Below, piece by piece: positions 1 to 7,910 of a DNA stretch of 64,000 nt (positions are counted from its first letter, which is position 1; every line of letters starts with the position of its first letter). Origin of the DNA: an uncultured Dysgonomonas sp. Its GTDB lineage: Bacteria; Bacteroidota; Bacteroidia; Bacteroidales; Dysgonomonadaceae. Under the pieces are notes generated by a model. The model worked only from the letters and a program-made list of their open reading frames with translations. It had not been told where the DNA came from and searched no databases. The translations under genes and the position numbers were made by a program. The stretch lies in the NCBI RefSeq assembly GCF_934668725.1, contig NZ_CAKUOF010000007.1, positions 150,904-214,903 of the forward strand, in the 5' to 3' direction.

Positions 1-1065
1 CATTTTCGAAGTTGTCAGACTCTGTTCGGCTTGCTTCAGTTGATCCGAAATAACAGCTTGTTCTTTTTCTCTTTCAAAAAGATTTGACTTTTGCAATACC
101 AGGTGTTTCTGCTTATTCGAAAGTTCAATATAAGTATCTCTGATTTCCTGAAAAAGATCAATCTTCGAAATATACTCGTAACGAGGCTTAGCTTCTTCGA
201 TAAGGCTATGCACTTTTTTCAATTCATTCTCTGCTTGCAGCACCTCTTGCCTGATCTGTTCATCTTGCTTAATCCATGCCAGCTTTTTATCAATAGCTGA
301 CGATTGGCTTTTTAGAGGAATTAAATCTTTATCGAGTGTTATTTTCTCCTGAATCAAAACTTCCAATTTTTCATCAGTCAATAAGCGCACATCTTTAATT
401 CGCTCATTCAGCAGATTCAGAGCCTGTTCGGCTTCCTTCGTCCGTTGATAGATCTGAGATGATATTTTAGAATAGATTTCTGTTCCTGTAAGTTTCTCTA
501 AAAGTTCAGCCTTATCGCTTTGCTTAGCTTTCAGGAAAGTGGCAAAATCGCCCTGAGCCAATAAAACGGCACGGGTAAACTGATCGAAACTCAGTCCGAT
601 AAGTTCCACTATTTTAAAAAGAATTTCGGTTTTTGTTCCTTGTTCTTCTACACCTGTAGATAGATTTTCGAGTCGCACTTCTGTCTTTTGCAAAGCACCG
701 TCAGCCCGCCCACGAGCACGGCGCACCATCCACCTCGAACGGTATTTATCGCCACTGAGAGCGATAAAATCAACTTCGGCATATCCCTCTATCGTTCCTC
801 TACGTAAAATATTACGGCTGTCTTTCTGATTAATAGTATTATCCTGTACGTCCTTAATCTGAATATTTTCGCCCGCATTATTGGTACGTGGAGTATCATC
901 AAACAAAGAGAGACAAAGAGCATCCAGAATGGTTGATTTTCCCGCTCCTGTACTTCCAGTTATGGCAAATATTCCAGCTGATTTTAAGGGATCGGATGCA
1001 AAGTCTATTTCGAATTCGCCTTCCAGTGATGCCAAATTTTTTCCTCGTATAGCCAGTATTTTCAT
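1..1065 (-). CDS. sbcC: SbcC exonuclease subunit (partial, C-terminus outside window)
   Basis: An open frame runs leftward off the window edge from an ATG at 1065, giving the first 355 codons of a protein that is usually about 1000 residues. The N-terminus reads MKILAIRGKNLASLEGEF, followed by a Walker A region (GSTGAGKST) at about residues 36-44, as in SbcC/Rad50 ATPases. The visible C-terminal part is rich in Glu, Gln, Lys and Leu, fitting the start of the long coiled coil. SbcCD is an ATP-dependent nuclease that processes hairpins and double-strand breaks. The ATG overlaps the sbcD stop as ATGA, so translation is probably coupled. Confidence 0.93.
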   Translation of the reverse strand, partial: MKILAIRGKNLASLEGEFEIDFASDPLKSAGIFAITGSTGAGKSTILDALCLSLFDDTPRTNNAGENIQIKDVQDNTINQKDSRNILRRGTIEGYAEVDFIALSGDKYRSRWMVRRARGRADGALQKTEVRLENLSTGVEEQGTKTEILFKIVELIGLSFDQFTRAVLLAQGDFATFLKAKQSDKAELLEKLTGTEIYSKISSQIYQRTKEAEQALNLLNERIKDVRLLTDEKLEVLIQEKITLDKDLIPLKSQSSAIDKKLAWIKQDEQIRQEVLQAENELKKVHSLIEEAKPRYEYISKIDLFQEIRDTYIELSNKQKHLVLQKSNLFEREKEQAVISDQLKQAEQSLTTSKM

Positions 1066-2273
1066 GATTGTACCTCCCTGATTACCGATTGCAAAAGTTT
1101 CGCCATTTCTTCGGGCATCTCATTATCATATCGACTACGAAAAACTTCTTGTGCCATTTCCAAAGGATTAACGGCTTGTAATTCTTCATAAGTCATTATC
1201 TGGCTTTCCCGTTCTCTCCGTGTGGTGATGGCGGCAATACGAGTCAAACGAACCGATTTTCCTTTCAATGCCTCTTCTATCTGATGACGCATCGAGGGTT
1301 CAGGTTCTGTAATTGCTACTTTTATTTCGAGATAAGGCGATTCCAATGTTATTTCACCATCGGGTAAAAGCTCCAATTCATCCAATACCTCCGATAATGA
1401 TTTAGGTTGTTTAGGTAAACTAAGCAGTTTCACAGGAGGAATAAATTCTATCCTTTCTATATTTTCGAGTTTCCCATTATTCAATTCCAACAAGTTAACT
1501 CCTTGTTTGTAATTCTTTTCAGCAAAAGACATGGGCAACGGGCTACCAGCATAGCGCACATTCTCACGACCCGAAACCCGCTGAGATTTATGCAAGTGTC
1601 CCAAAGCGGTATAAACAATATCTTGCATATCAAAAATTTCGGGCGATATACATTCCAAACCACCTATAATAGTCCGTTCCGATCGGTCATTATCGGATAA
1701 TTCCGATCCTGTCGCCTGCAAGTGTCCCATGGCAATTACAGGATGAGCGGGTTCTTTAACTTTCACTAATTCATCATAGAGTGCAGCATACATAGCTGCC
1801 ACTCCTTTGCTGTAAGTCTCCGAAGACGGATAATCGCCTTGTCGAAGATAAGGCACAGCAATACACCAAGCCTCGGTAACTCCGCTTTTCTTTAATGGGA
1901 CTAACAGATTATTATAATCTATTTCACCGTGGGGTGTTCGTTTTACGATTCCTTTAATAGAAACGTTCATCTCTTCCAATAATGGGCTGGGAGCTTCGAG
2001 GCGTCCTGCGGAATCGTGATTACCTGCCACAATTACAATTTGCAAATGTGGATTTGCCAGCGAAACCTGATGGAGGAATTTATAGTATATCTTTTGAGAT
2101 TCAGCCGAAGGGTTGGGGCTATCAAAAACATCACCCGATACCAAAAGAACATCTGCCTGCGTTTGCTTAGCCTGATCTTTGAGCCAGTTTAGAAAGAATA
2201 TATGCTCTTCTTTGCGGTCGTAACCGAAGAAGTTTTGTCCGATATGCCAGTCTGCCGTATGAAGAAGTTTCAT
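1062..2273 (-). CDS. sbcD: SbcD exonuclease subunit
   Basis: This 403-residue protein is the nuclease partner of SbcC. It has the calcineurin-like metallophosphoesterase motifs in order: DWHIG near residue 8, GDVFDS near 47, GNHDS near 85, a histidine in GHLQAT and GHLH near 227. These residues bind the two catalytic metals. The rest matches the SbcD capping domain in length. The ATG at 2273 opens directly on the conserved MKLLHTADWHIG sequence, which fixes the start. It is the first gene of the sbcDC pair, and its stop overlaps the sbcC start by 4 bp. Confidence 0.95.
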   Translation of the reverse strand: MKLLHTADWHIGQNFFGYDRKEEHIFFLNWLKDQAKQTQADVLLVSGDVFDSPNPSAESQKIYYKFLHQVSLANPHLQIVIVAGNHDSAGRLEAPSPLLEEMNVSIKGIVKRTPHGEIDYNNLLVPLKKSGVTEAWCIAVPYLRQGDYPSSETYSKGVAAMYAALYDELVKVKEPAHPVIAMGHLQATGSELSDNDRSERTIIGGLECISPEIFDMQDIVYTALGHLHKSQRVSGRENVRYAGSPLPMSFAEKNYKQGVNLLELNNGKLENIERIEFIPPVKLLSLPKQPKSLSEVLDELELLPDGEITLESPYLEIKVAITEPEPSMRHQIEEALKGKSVRLTRIAAITTRRERESQIMTYEELQAVNPLEMAQEVFRSRYDNEMPEEMAKLLQSVIREVQS

Positions 2274-2314
2274 TGCTTTTACCTGTCTATTACATGGTAG
2301 TTATTTACCATATA

Positions 2315-2331
2315 CAAAATTAGCAAAATTA
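2315..2331 (-). promoter_or_regulatory. Possible sbcD promoter (-7 elements)
   Basis: Two overlapping-register copies of TAATTTTG, a match to the Bacteroidetes -7 consensus TAnnTTTG, lie on the minus strand 42-58 bp upstream of the sbcD ATG. A clear -33 TTTG at the usual 19-21 bp spacing is not visible, so this is a weak call. Confidence 0.35.
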
Positions 2332-2360
2332 CGCCCAAACTTTATAATCCTTTCGAAACT

Positions 2361-2454
2361 AAGTTTGCAGAACTATTTATTGCTTTGGCAAGCAAAACAG
2401 CGATAGGTTGTTATGCCTTTAAAGTGTGTCATTAAATATTTTTTTTTACTTATA
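2361..2454 (+). repeat. Dispersed intergenic repeat, copy A
   Basis: About 94 bp that closely matches copy C (44727-44820), and over its right 75 bp copy B (5478-5551). The core contains the small palindrome TTGCTTtggcAAGCAA. All three copies lie in the same orientation just upstream of minus-strand genes, here between the OmpA/TPR gene and sbcD. Read on the minus strand it contains a short frame ending in ITTYRCFACQSNK that is similar in the other copies. Confidence 0.8.
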
Positions 2455-2487
2455 AGATCCTAGGTATATTTTAGATATGCAGTTCAA

Positions 2488-4845
2488 TTATTTTATATCG
2501 ATAGTTTCTGTCTTCTGATTTTTCTTTTCCATAATTTTGTCAATATTCGATTGTAAGTTATGTTTGATAATCAAAGCTGTGACTTCGGGATCTAATTTAG
2601 AACGATAGACTTTAGACGAATCTAACTCATATGATTTTAACAAATGACTTACTGCCTCCCGTTCTTTTTGCATACGACTGCAAAGAATAGCCAGTAAATA
2701 CTCGGTGTTACCTGTTGGAGTTAAATTAGTCAACAGATCGTATGCCTTACTGTTATATCCTAAACAAACTAAGCATAAAGCAGCATTGTAATCCGGGTAG
2801 TTTGCCAATATCTCTATTGCTTTCCAATACTCTCTATCCTGCAATAAACGGAGCCCTTCTTCGTAGTCTGATCTATATTCAACCTTTACAGTGTCGGAAA
2901 CTAACCCCGTACGATGCAAATCAATTACAAAATCTACCCTTCTTAATAAAGGATAAATAGAATCCTGAATGATTTTATAATCCGAAGGGAACTGCTTCTT
3001 AATATTTTCCTCACATTGATCGGGATACACGGCATTTGTCAACATAGTCTGAATATCTTCCTTATTTACAATATCATCTCTTTTCCTTATCTGAGCCAGT
3101 AATGTATTCCAATCTTCACCTTTATTTTTAATTTTAAACAAACTTTCAACATCTGAATCGAGTAAAGCTCCTTTCAAGTAGTTTTTTACAGATAAGGCAC
3201 GTTTAGATGTCAACTCATAATTATCTTCATAATCTCCCTCCAAAGACGTTGTCACAATCAGAGTAACACTATCAATTGTAAATTCGGGAGAATTGGTATA
3301 CTTGCGGTATGAGTCCACAAACTTATCCATATTAGCTCTATTATCCTGATAATCGATTTCATAAACCGACATCGCAGATTTAGCTGCTTTATAAGCGGTA
3401 TAAACCGGTATCCGATCATAAAGGTTTCGGTGCAACTCGGTACGCTTACTTATTAGCGACGCATCTGCCAATTGAGCCAAAGATGCTATAAAATATGAAA
3501 GAGTATCGGCTCCTTGCAGCTTATATTCACTTCTATCTATAGCTTGTATTTTACTATCCATAGTAAGACGGATTTTCTTCAATCCCTCGACTACGGGGTA
3601 TTCTTGTGTGTAATAAAAAACAAAATTACTGCCCGATGGAATTATAGTATCCAAACGAATTTCGGCTTTATTTTCGGTATAAGGAAACTTCACTATCTTT
3701 CGGAACATCTCATCTTTTCTTGTTGCTGCAAGCTCATTGAGTACTATCTCATCAAAAAAATATCTGTGCTTAGATATTTCAATAGAATCCTTTAAGGTAA
3801 ACACGTGATTATTAATATCAGCAATCTGTCGATTTGTTTCATACAATTCCCTGTATTTCTTGGGAACCCGCATCAGCTCCATTTCTTTTTTGAAAGACTC
3901 TAAAGAATCTTTATCTCCATGAAAGCTAAAATCATCCAAATACCTCGAAATATGTTTCTTGGTCTTGCGCTCATAATCTTTCATATACTTTACATGCAAT
4001 CCTGTTGTATCTTTATTCTCCACTAGATTACGTATAGTATGGTCTATGGCTTTACGTGAATAACGGTGATATTGCTCGGTTTTATATCTGATTTTCATCG
4101 CCTCCATACGAGCATCCTCTTCCTCCCTTTTAGCTTTCCATTTCTCGTAATCCATCTGCTCTTTCATATCTTTTTTATAGATACTAAAATAATATTCCTG
4201 ACGTTTTCTTATGTCTCTTGATATATTATCTCTATCCAGATAGATACTGTCATACTGAGATTTATCAACAATTGACTTCAAAAACTTATCATAATCTTCA
4301 TAATCTTGTTTTTGCTTATCGACAAATCCTCTTCCATTGAGCATTACTTTCTGCAAAGAAACAACCGAATCATTATGCAGAAGTTTTGGACTCAGAACCA
4401 AACGCCAATTATCTGATAGAATTTCCTTGGGTACAATAATTTTAAAATCAACATTTATACGCCCATCACGTTCTGCAGTAAAACGCCCTTGAGCTTTCAC
4501 TTCCACTTCGGGCAAGCGATAGACTGTGCTTGTATCTAATTTGTTTTGACCACTTTTAAGAGCAACCTCTCCATGTATACCACTTGAACCTGAATTTCTA
4601 AAAGTAACCCTTTCTGAAGCAATAGAAGACTTGCTTTTATTGTTCATCTGATCATCAGGAAGTACTATATTGGCACGCTTTGTTTGCATAAACAAACTCT
4701 GCGTCATAAACTTATGATCTGATGTAGAGCAAGATGATGCAATAAAAAAAACGATTACGACAATAGCTAGCAAGCTCTGAATAGAGATTTTATTTAATAA
4801 CTTTCTAAAAAGGGTAAATCGGATAAATAAATCGGACAATTTCAT
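2488..4845 (-). CDS. OmpA/TPR-type lipoprotein at the end of the fimbrial locus
   Basis: The frame stays open to a TTG at 4914, but the ATG at 4845 begins a clean lipoprotein signal (hydrophobic SLLAIVVIVFFIASSC, Cys at residue 39), so 785 residues are preferred. Residues about 80-160 (DGRINVDFKI, then LVLSPKLL) resemble the DUF3868 domain of fimbrial-locus proteins. A highly charged coiled-coil stretch follows. The segment near residue 545 (SLEGDYEDNYELTSKRAL) looks like an OmpA-type peptidoglycan-binding core, and the C-terminus resembles TPR repeats. A role in anchoring or assembling fimbriae at the outer membrane is inferred from these domains and the position. Confidence 0.7.
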   Translation of the reverse strand: MKLSDLFIRFTLFRKLLNKISIQSLLAIVVIVFFIASSCSTSDHKFMTQSLFMQTKRANIVLPDDQMNNKSKSSIASERVTFRNSGSSGIHGEVALKSGQNKLDTSTVYRLPEVEVKAQGRFTAERDGRINVDFKIIVPKEILSDNWRLVLSPKLLHNDSVVSLQKVMLNGRGFVDKQKQDYEDYDKFLKSIVDKSQYDSIYLDRDNISRDIRKRQEYYFSIYKKDMKEQMDYEKWKAKREEEDARMEAMKIRYKTEQYHRYSRKAIDHTIRNLVENKDTTGLHVKYMKDYERKTKKHISRYLDDFSFHGDKDSLESFKKEMELMRVPKKYRELYETNRQIADINNHVFTLKDSIEISKHRYFFDEIVLNELAATRKDEMFRKIVKFPYTENKAEIRLDTIIPSGSNFVFYYTQEYPVVEGLKKIRLTMDSKIQAIDRSEYKLQGADTLSYFIASLAQLADASLISKRTELHRNLYDRIPVYTAYKAAKSAMSVYEIDYQDNRANMDKFVDSYRKYTNSPEFTIDSVTLIVTTSLEGDYEDNYELTSKRALSVKNYLKGALLDSDVESLFKIKNKGEDWNTLLAQIRKRDDIVNKEDIQTMLTNAVYPDQCEENIKKQFPSDYKIIQDSIYPLLRRVDFVIDLHRTGLVSDTVKVEYRSDYEEGLRLLQDREYWKAIEILANYPDYNAALCLVCLGYNSKAYDLLTNLTPTGNTEYLLAILCSRMQKEREAVSHLLKSYELDSSKVYRSKLDPEVTALIIKHNLQSNIDKIMEKKNQKTETIDIK

Positions 4846-4913
4846 TCTATTTGTTTTAAGGTCTATGACCCATTTATTTTTATTAATGTAATATATTATT
4901 GTGTTTTTAAACA

Positions 4914-4943
4914 AGCCATGCTAACTTCTCAGTCGGCATGGCT
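4914..4943. other. Inverted repeat in the bactofilin-OmpA gap
   Basis: AGCCATGC and GCATGGCT form a perfect 8-bp stem with a 14-nt loop in the 190-bp space between the bactofilin stop and the downstream ATG at 4845. No clean T-run follows in either direction, so it is a hairpin of unknown role, not a confident terminator. Confidence 0.5.
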
Positions 4944-5037
4944 CTACCTAGGATAAACTCTAAATTACCCTACTCTTCACTACTTGATCTTAGTTTTTGC
5001 ACAATACCTGTGCTATCTTTATAAACCAACGACTTTT

Positions 5038-5433
5038 CTATGAATTTATCTGTATAGGCTTAGGTTCTGATTTTGCAGCATCGCTCATTCTACAATTTCC
5101 AAAGAAATTGGCTCCGGCTTCTATATCTATACTCACAGCAGTAATATCTCCATCATAGTAAGATGATGATTTGAGCATAATTATATCATGCACAATTATA
5201 TTGCCATTCACTTTACCCATCAACTCAATACTTTCACTCTCAATATTACCAGTAACACAGCCTGTAGGCCCTACTATTACTTTTCCTTCACAATATATAT
5301 TACCATCTACAGTCCCATCAATTCGTAAATCATCCTTCGTGTTTATTTCTCCGGAAAGGGTTAAGCCTTGAGAAAGGACACTATATGTACGATCTGCCAG
5401 TATTGTCTCTGTCTTTGCTTTTTTATTAAACAT
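5038..5433 (-). CDS. Bactofilin (polymer-forming cytoskeletal protein)
   Basis: This 131-residue protein has the regular right-handed beta-helix pattern of bactofilins (LSGEINTKDDLRIDGTVDGN, then GKVIVGPTGCVTGNI, then IELMGKVNGNI). It has short polar tails and the usual family length. Bactofilins self-assemble into membrane-associated filaments that scaffold cell-shape and envelope machines. Its place at the distal end of the fimbrial gene string could mean that it positions the assembly apparatus, but that is inference. A gap of 115 bp holding dispersed repeat copy B separates it from the upstream beta-barrel gene. Confidence 0.9.
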   Translation of the reverse strand: MFNKKAKTETILADRTYSVLSQGLTLSGEINTKDDLRIDGTVDGNIYCEGKVIVGPTGCVTGNIESESIELMGKVNGNIIVHDIIMLKSSSYYDGDITAVSIDIEAGANFFGNCRMSDAAKSEPKPIQINS

Positions 5434-5477
5434 TATTCTAAGATTATAATTTCACTTCTTTTTTGATTAACTATATT

Positions 5478-5551
5478 ATTGCTTTGGCAAGCCAAACAGC
5501 GATAGTTTGTTATGTCTTCAAAATATATCATTAAATATTTTCTTTTACTTA
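5478..5551 (+). repeat. Dispersed intergenic repeat, copy B
   Basis: This is the most diverged of the three copies (see 2361 and 44727). It keeps ATTGCTTTGGCAAGC and the right end TAAATATTTTCTTTTACTTA. The right end includes the stop codon of the gene ending at 5549. The central palindrome is changed to TTGGCaaGCCAA, which keeps base-pairing potential. Confidence 0.75.
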
Positions 5552-6157
5552 AAACAGATATCCTACCGAAAGTCCCCATCTACGGTTTTTAGATACTATA
5601 ACCTGATCTCCGAACTTTATTTCGCTCTTTGTAAATCCATGATCGTAATTGATTAATACCTGAATTTTTTGAGTCAGAGAAGAACCAACCCCTATACTAA
5701 ATCCGGTATCAAATCGGTCGGCTTTTTTTTTGAAATCCAGTGAATGTGAGGTATCTCCATCCTTTATCCGTCCTGATAAGGCATAGGAGGAATATAGGCC
5801 TGCTTGAATATACTGTTTAACTATAAACAAATTAAACTCCTTTCTCACATTCACCGGTACCTCAATAGTGTTAGTTGTAAAGTTGTAGGTAACCCCGCTA
5901 TTATTTCCGTAATCTTGTTTCAATGCAAAGCCTTGGTTCGAAAATAACAATCCTGCATTTATTTTCCACCCGTCAATCGGTAGATTTAAATTCGATATTG
6001 CACCTATATTAAATCCAATGTATCGTTTTGTATCAACTCCATTTAACTCGACTTCAGTATTACTTAAGTTCACACCGGCTCTTACTCCCAATTGTTGAGC
6101 ATTGGCAGAAAAACAAGAGGATATTATGACTAAAAACAAAAATGCCTTAATTTTCAT
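5549..6157 (-). CDS. PorT-family outer-membrane beta-barrel protein
   Basis: This 202-residue protein starts with a signal peptide ending around ANAQQ (residue 20-22). Alternating beta strands follow (LGVRAGVNLSN, INAGLLFSNQGFALK, QAGLYSSYALSGRI), and the C-terminus is aromatic (RRWGLSVGYLF). This is the pattern of the small PorT-like/OMP_b-brl_2 barrels common in Bacteroidetes. The start overlaps the upstream gene by 11 bp, so the two are probably cotranslated. Its role is unknown. It could support export or anchoring of the fimbrial proteins. Confidence 0.85.
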   Translation of the reverse strand: MKIKAFLFLVIISSCFSANAQQLGVRAGVNLSNTEVELNGVDTKRYIGFNIGAISNLNLPIDGWKINAGLLFSNQGFALKQDYGNNSGVTYNFTTNTIEVPVNVRKEFNLFIVKQYIQAGLYSSYALSGRIKDGDTSHSLDFKKKADRFDTGFSIGVGSSLTQKIQVLINYDHGFTKSEIKFGDQVIVSKNRRWGLSVGYLF

Positions 6158-6527
6158 AACTATAGTTTGTATGTTCAGTATATTCGTTCAGTTCCTTCAA
6201 TGGATTAATTAATGGAAGAAAACGATCTTTCCAATGTAAGAATCCCTTACAGATTGTACTGCACTTTATAACCATCCGGTTTTCTGATTCCTCAAGAATC
6301 GTAAGATGAGGATTCTTCATCCGATTAATCCCCTTCAACAATACAGCAATAAACATCATGTTTCCTATTCTTGAATCTTTTACTTTAAAAATATTATCAA
6401 CAGAACAAATTGAAAATATATAAAATGCAGAACGTTCATAAGCATACCAACATCCATCTGCTTTATATAAGTAGATTTGATTGTCATTATACTTTTCGTT
6501 TCTTAGAATCTGTTGTATACTTTCCAT
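6147..6527 (-). CDS. Small hypothetical protein
   Basis: A 126-residue soluble protein with no signal peptide or membrane segment. The N-terminus (ESIQQILRNEKYNDNQIYLY, then AYERSAF) has the look of a conserved Bacteroidales hypothetical family, which I cannot name. It is cotranscribed with its neighbours: it sits 41 bp after the accessory fimbrial gene and overlaps the beta-barrel gene by 11 bp. A cytoplasmic regulatory or chaperone role is possible but unsupported. Confidence 0.65.
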   Translation of the reverse strand: MESIQQILRNEKYNDNQIYLYKADGCWYAYERSAFYIFSICSVDNIFKVKDSRIGNMMFIAVLLKGINRMKNPHLTILEESENRMVIKCSTICKGFLHWKDRFLPLINPLKELNEYTEHTNYSYEN

Positions 6528-6568
6528 AATACCTCCTCTATTTATAAAATAAAACGACAGCAGCAGGT

Positions 6569-7894
6569 TTAATTCGGCATTTGTGTCACTGTAAGTGTAC
6601 GGGTTAAGCTACCGGCTCTTACCGTAATTGTCCCTGTACGTGACGTTGCTCCAATAGATGTAAACGTGCCTGTTAATACTTTTCGATTTCCGGAACCTGT
6701 AAGTACTAAATTGTTTAGCCATGCAACATCACTTGTAACAGTTACAGTTGCTGATGTATTAGTGTTCAATACTGTTCCAATAGTAGCTGAGCCACTGCCT
6801 CGCATTGTAAAAGGAGCAGAAACTCCTAACTCATGTTTACCATCGGCAATCATATCTACAATATCATTATCATTATCAATAATATCTGTAAAAATATTTG
6901 CGGAATAGTCTGCCACCATAGCTTTCTCGATAGAGTCATAACCTGCACCAAATACTTTAGTTATTTGAATAAGATAGCGGTGATTGCGAACAATGTGAAT
7001 CACTTGCCCTGCATTATTCTTCAGCCAGACTTTATAGTACCCGTCAATCCCTTTATATTTACCTCTTATAATTACAGACAAACCTGTATTATTCAGAATA
7101 TTTGATCTTTCATACAAGTATAAGTCAGGAGCTGCATTACCTGCTCTATATGACCAAACACCCGTTCCTGAAGTATTTACATAGTCAATATAACCTGATC
7201 CTGAGATAAGACTAACAGTTGATGGTGTTGAAGCCGGCACTGTATAAGCCGCAGGGGCAACTCTTGCCATATTAGAACTCTTTAGAATAGTAAAACCTGT
7301 AAGAGAAAAATCACTCAGACCATTGTTTGGATTACCTGGAATACATTCAACGGAGACTGCAGCTGCTGTTCTAAGCATATTTACTACTCCCAAAGTCGTA
7401 TTTGATGTTATACTTGGAGTAGAAGTTCTTCCCCACATAACCAAAGGTAACTGTGGAGACGTTAAAGCGACCAAAGTATTAGTCTTAAGAGAAGGGATAG
7501 CAACACTTTCCAGCATATTAGTTGTAACAGAACTGAAATTTATAATATCAGCATCGTTTTCGTTTCTCCCATTAGCTATAATATGAAAAGTGCGCAATGC
7601 TGATGTCTCCTTCATTCTAAGACTAAAAGTTTTTATAATTCCGCTTCCTGAGATATTATTGACCTTCACTCTTTCTATAAACTGGTTGTTCTCATTAAAC
7701 ACCAGGAGATCAATACAGCGAACGGAGTTTTCATTATAAGAAGATCTTAAACCAGCTGTTACGAGCTGATTCTCTGGAATCTCCAATGCAAATTGAAGTT
7801 CGATATCTCTTTCTTGTATTATATCCGAATCCTCTGACAGACCACACGAAGTGGCTGTCAGTAGGAATAGAATATATATTATTAGTTGTTTCAT
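6569..7894 (-). CDS. Fimbrial accessory/tip lipoprotein with BACON-like C-terminus
   Basis: A 441-residue lipoprotein (lipobox TATSC, Cys17). Residues about 30-330 have the Mfa/FimA-like two-domain beta sandwich look, with a VRCIDLLVFNENNQF strand typical of the fimbrillin superfamily. The last 90 residues form a BACON-like Ig repeat (TVTSDVAWLNNLVL, then RTGTITVRAGSL, then LTVTQ). It is probably a minor or tip subunit. It is the last of three consecutive accessory lipoprotein genes, 16 bp after the previous one, as in the fimCDE or mfa3-5 arrangements of Porphyromonas. Confidence 0.78.
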   Translation of the reverse strand: MKQLIIYILFLLTATSCGLSEDSDIIQERDIELQFALEIPENQLVTAGLRSSYNENSVRCIDLLVFNENNQFIERVKVNNISGSGIIKTFSLRMKETSALRTFHIIANGRNENDADIINFSSVTTNMLESVAIPSLKTNTLVALTSPQLPLVMWGRTSTPSITSNTTLGVVNMLRTAAAVSVECIPGNPNNGLSDFSLTGFTILKSSNMARVAPAAYTVPASTPSTVSLISGSGYIDYVNTSGTGVWSYRAGNAAPDLYLYERSNILNNTGLSVIIRGKYKGIDGYYKVWLKNNAGQVIHIVRNHRYLIQITKVFGAGYDSIEKAMVADYSANIFTDIIDNDNDIVDMIADGKHELGVSAPFTMRGSGSATIGTVLNTNTSATVTVTSDVAWLNNLVLTGSGNRKVLTGTFTSIGATSRTGTITVRAGSLTRTLTVTQMPN

Positions 7895-7910
7895 ACCAAT
7901 TGATTATTTA

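Noticed and set aside
4846..4914. Upstream extension of the OmpA/TPR lipoprotein
   Set aside because: It starts with TTG and would bury the lipoprotein signal 23 residues inside; the ATG at 4845 is better.
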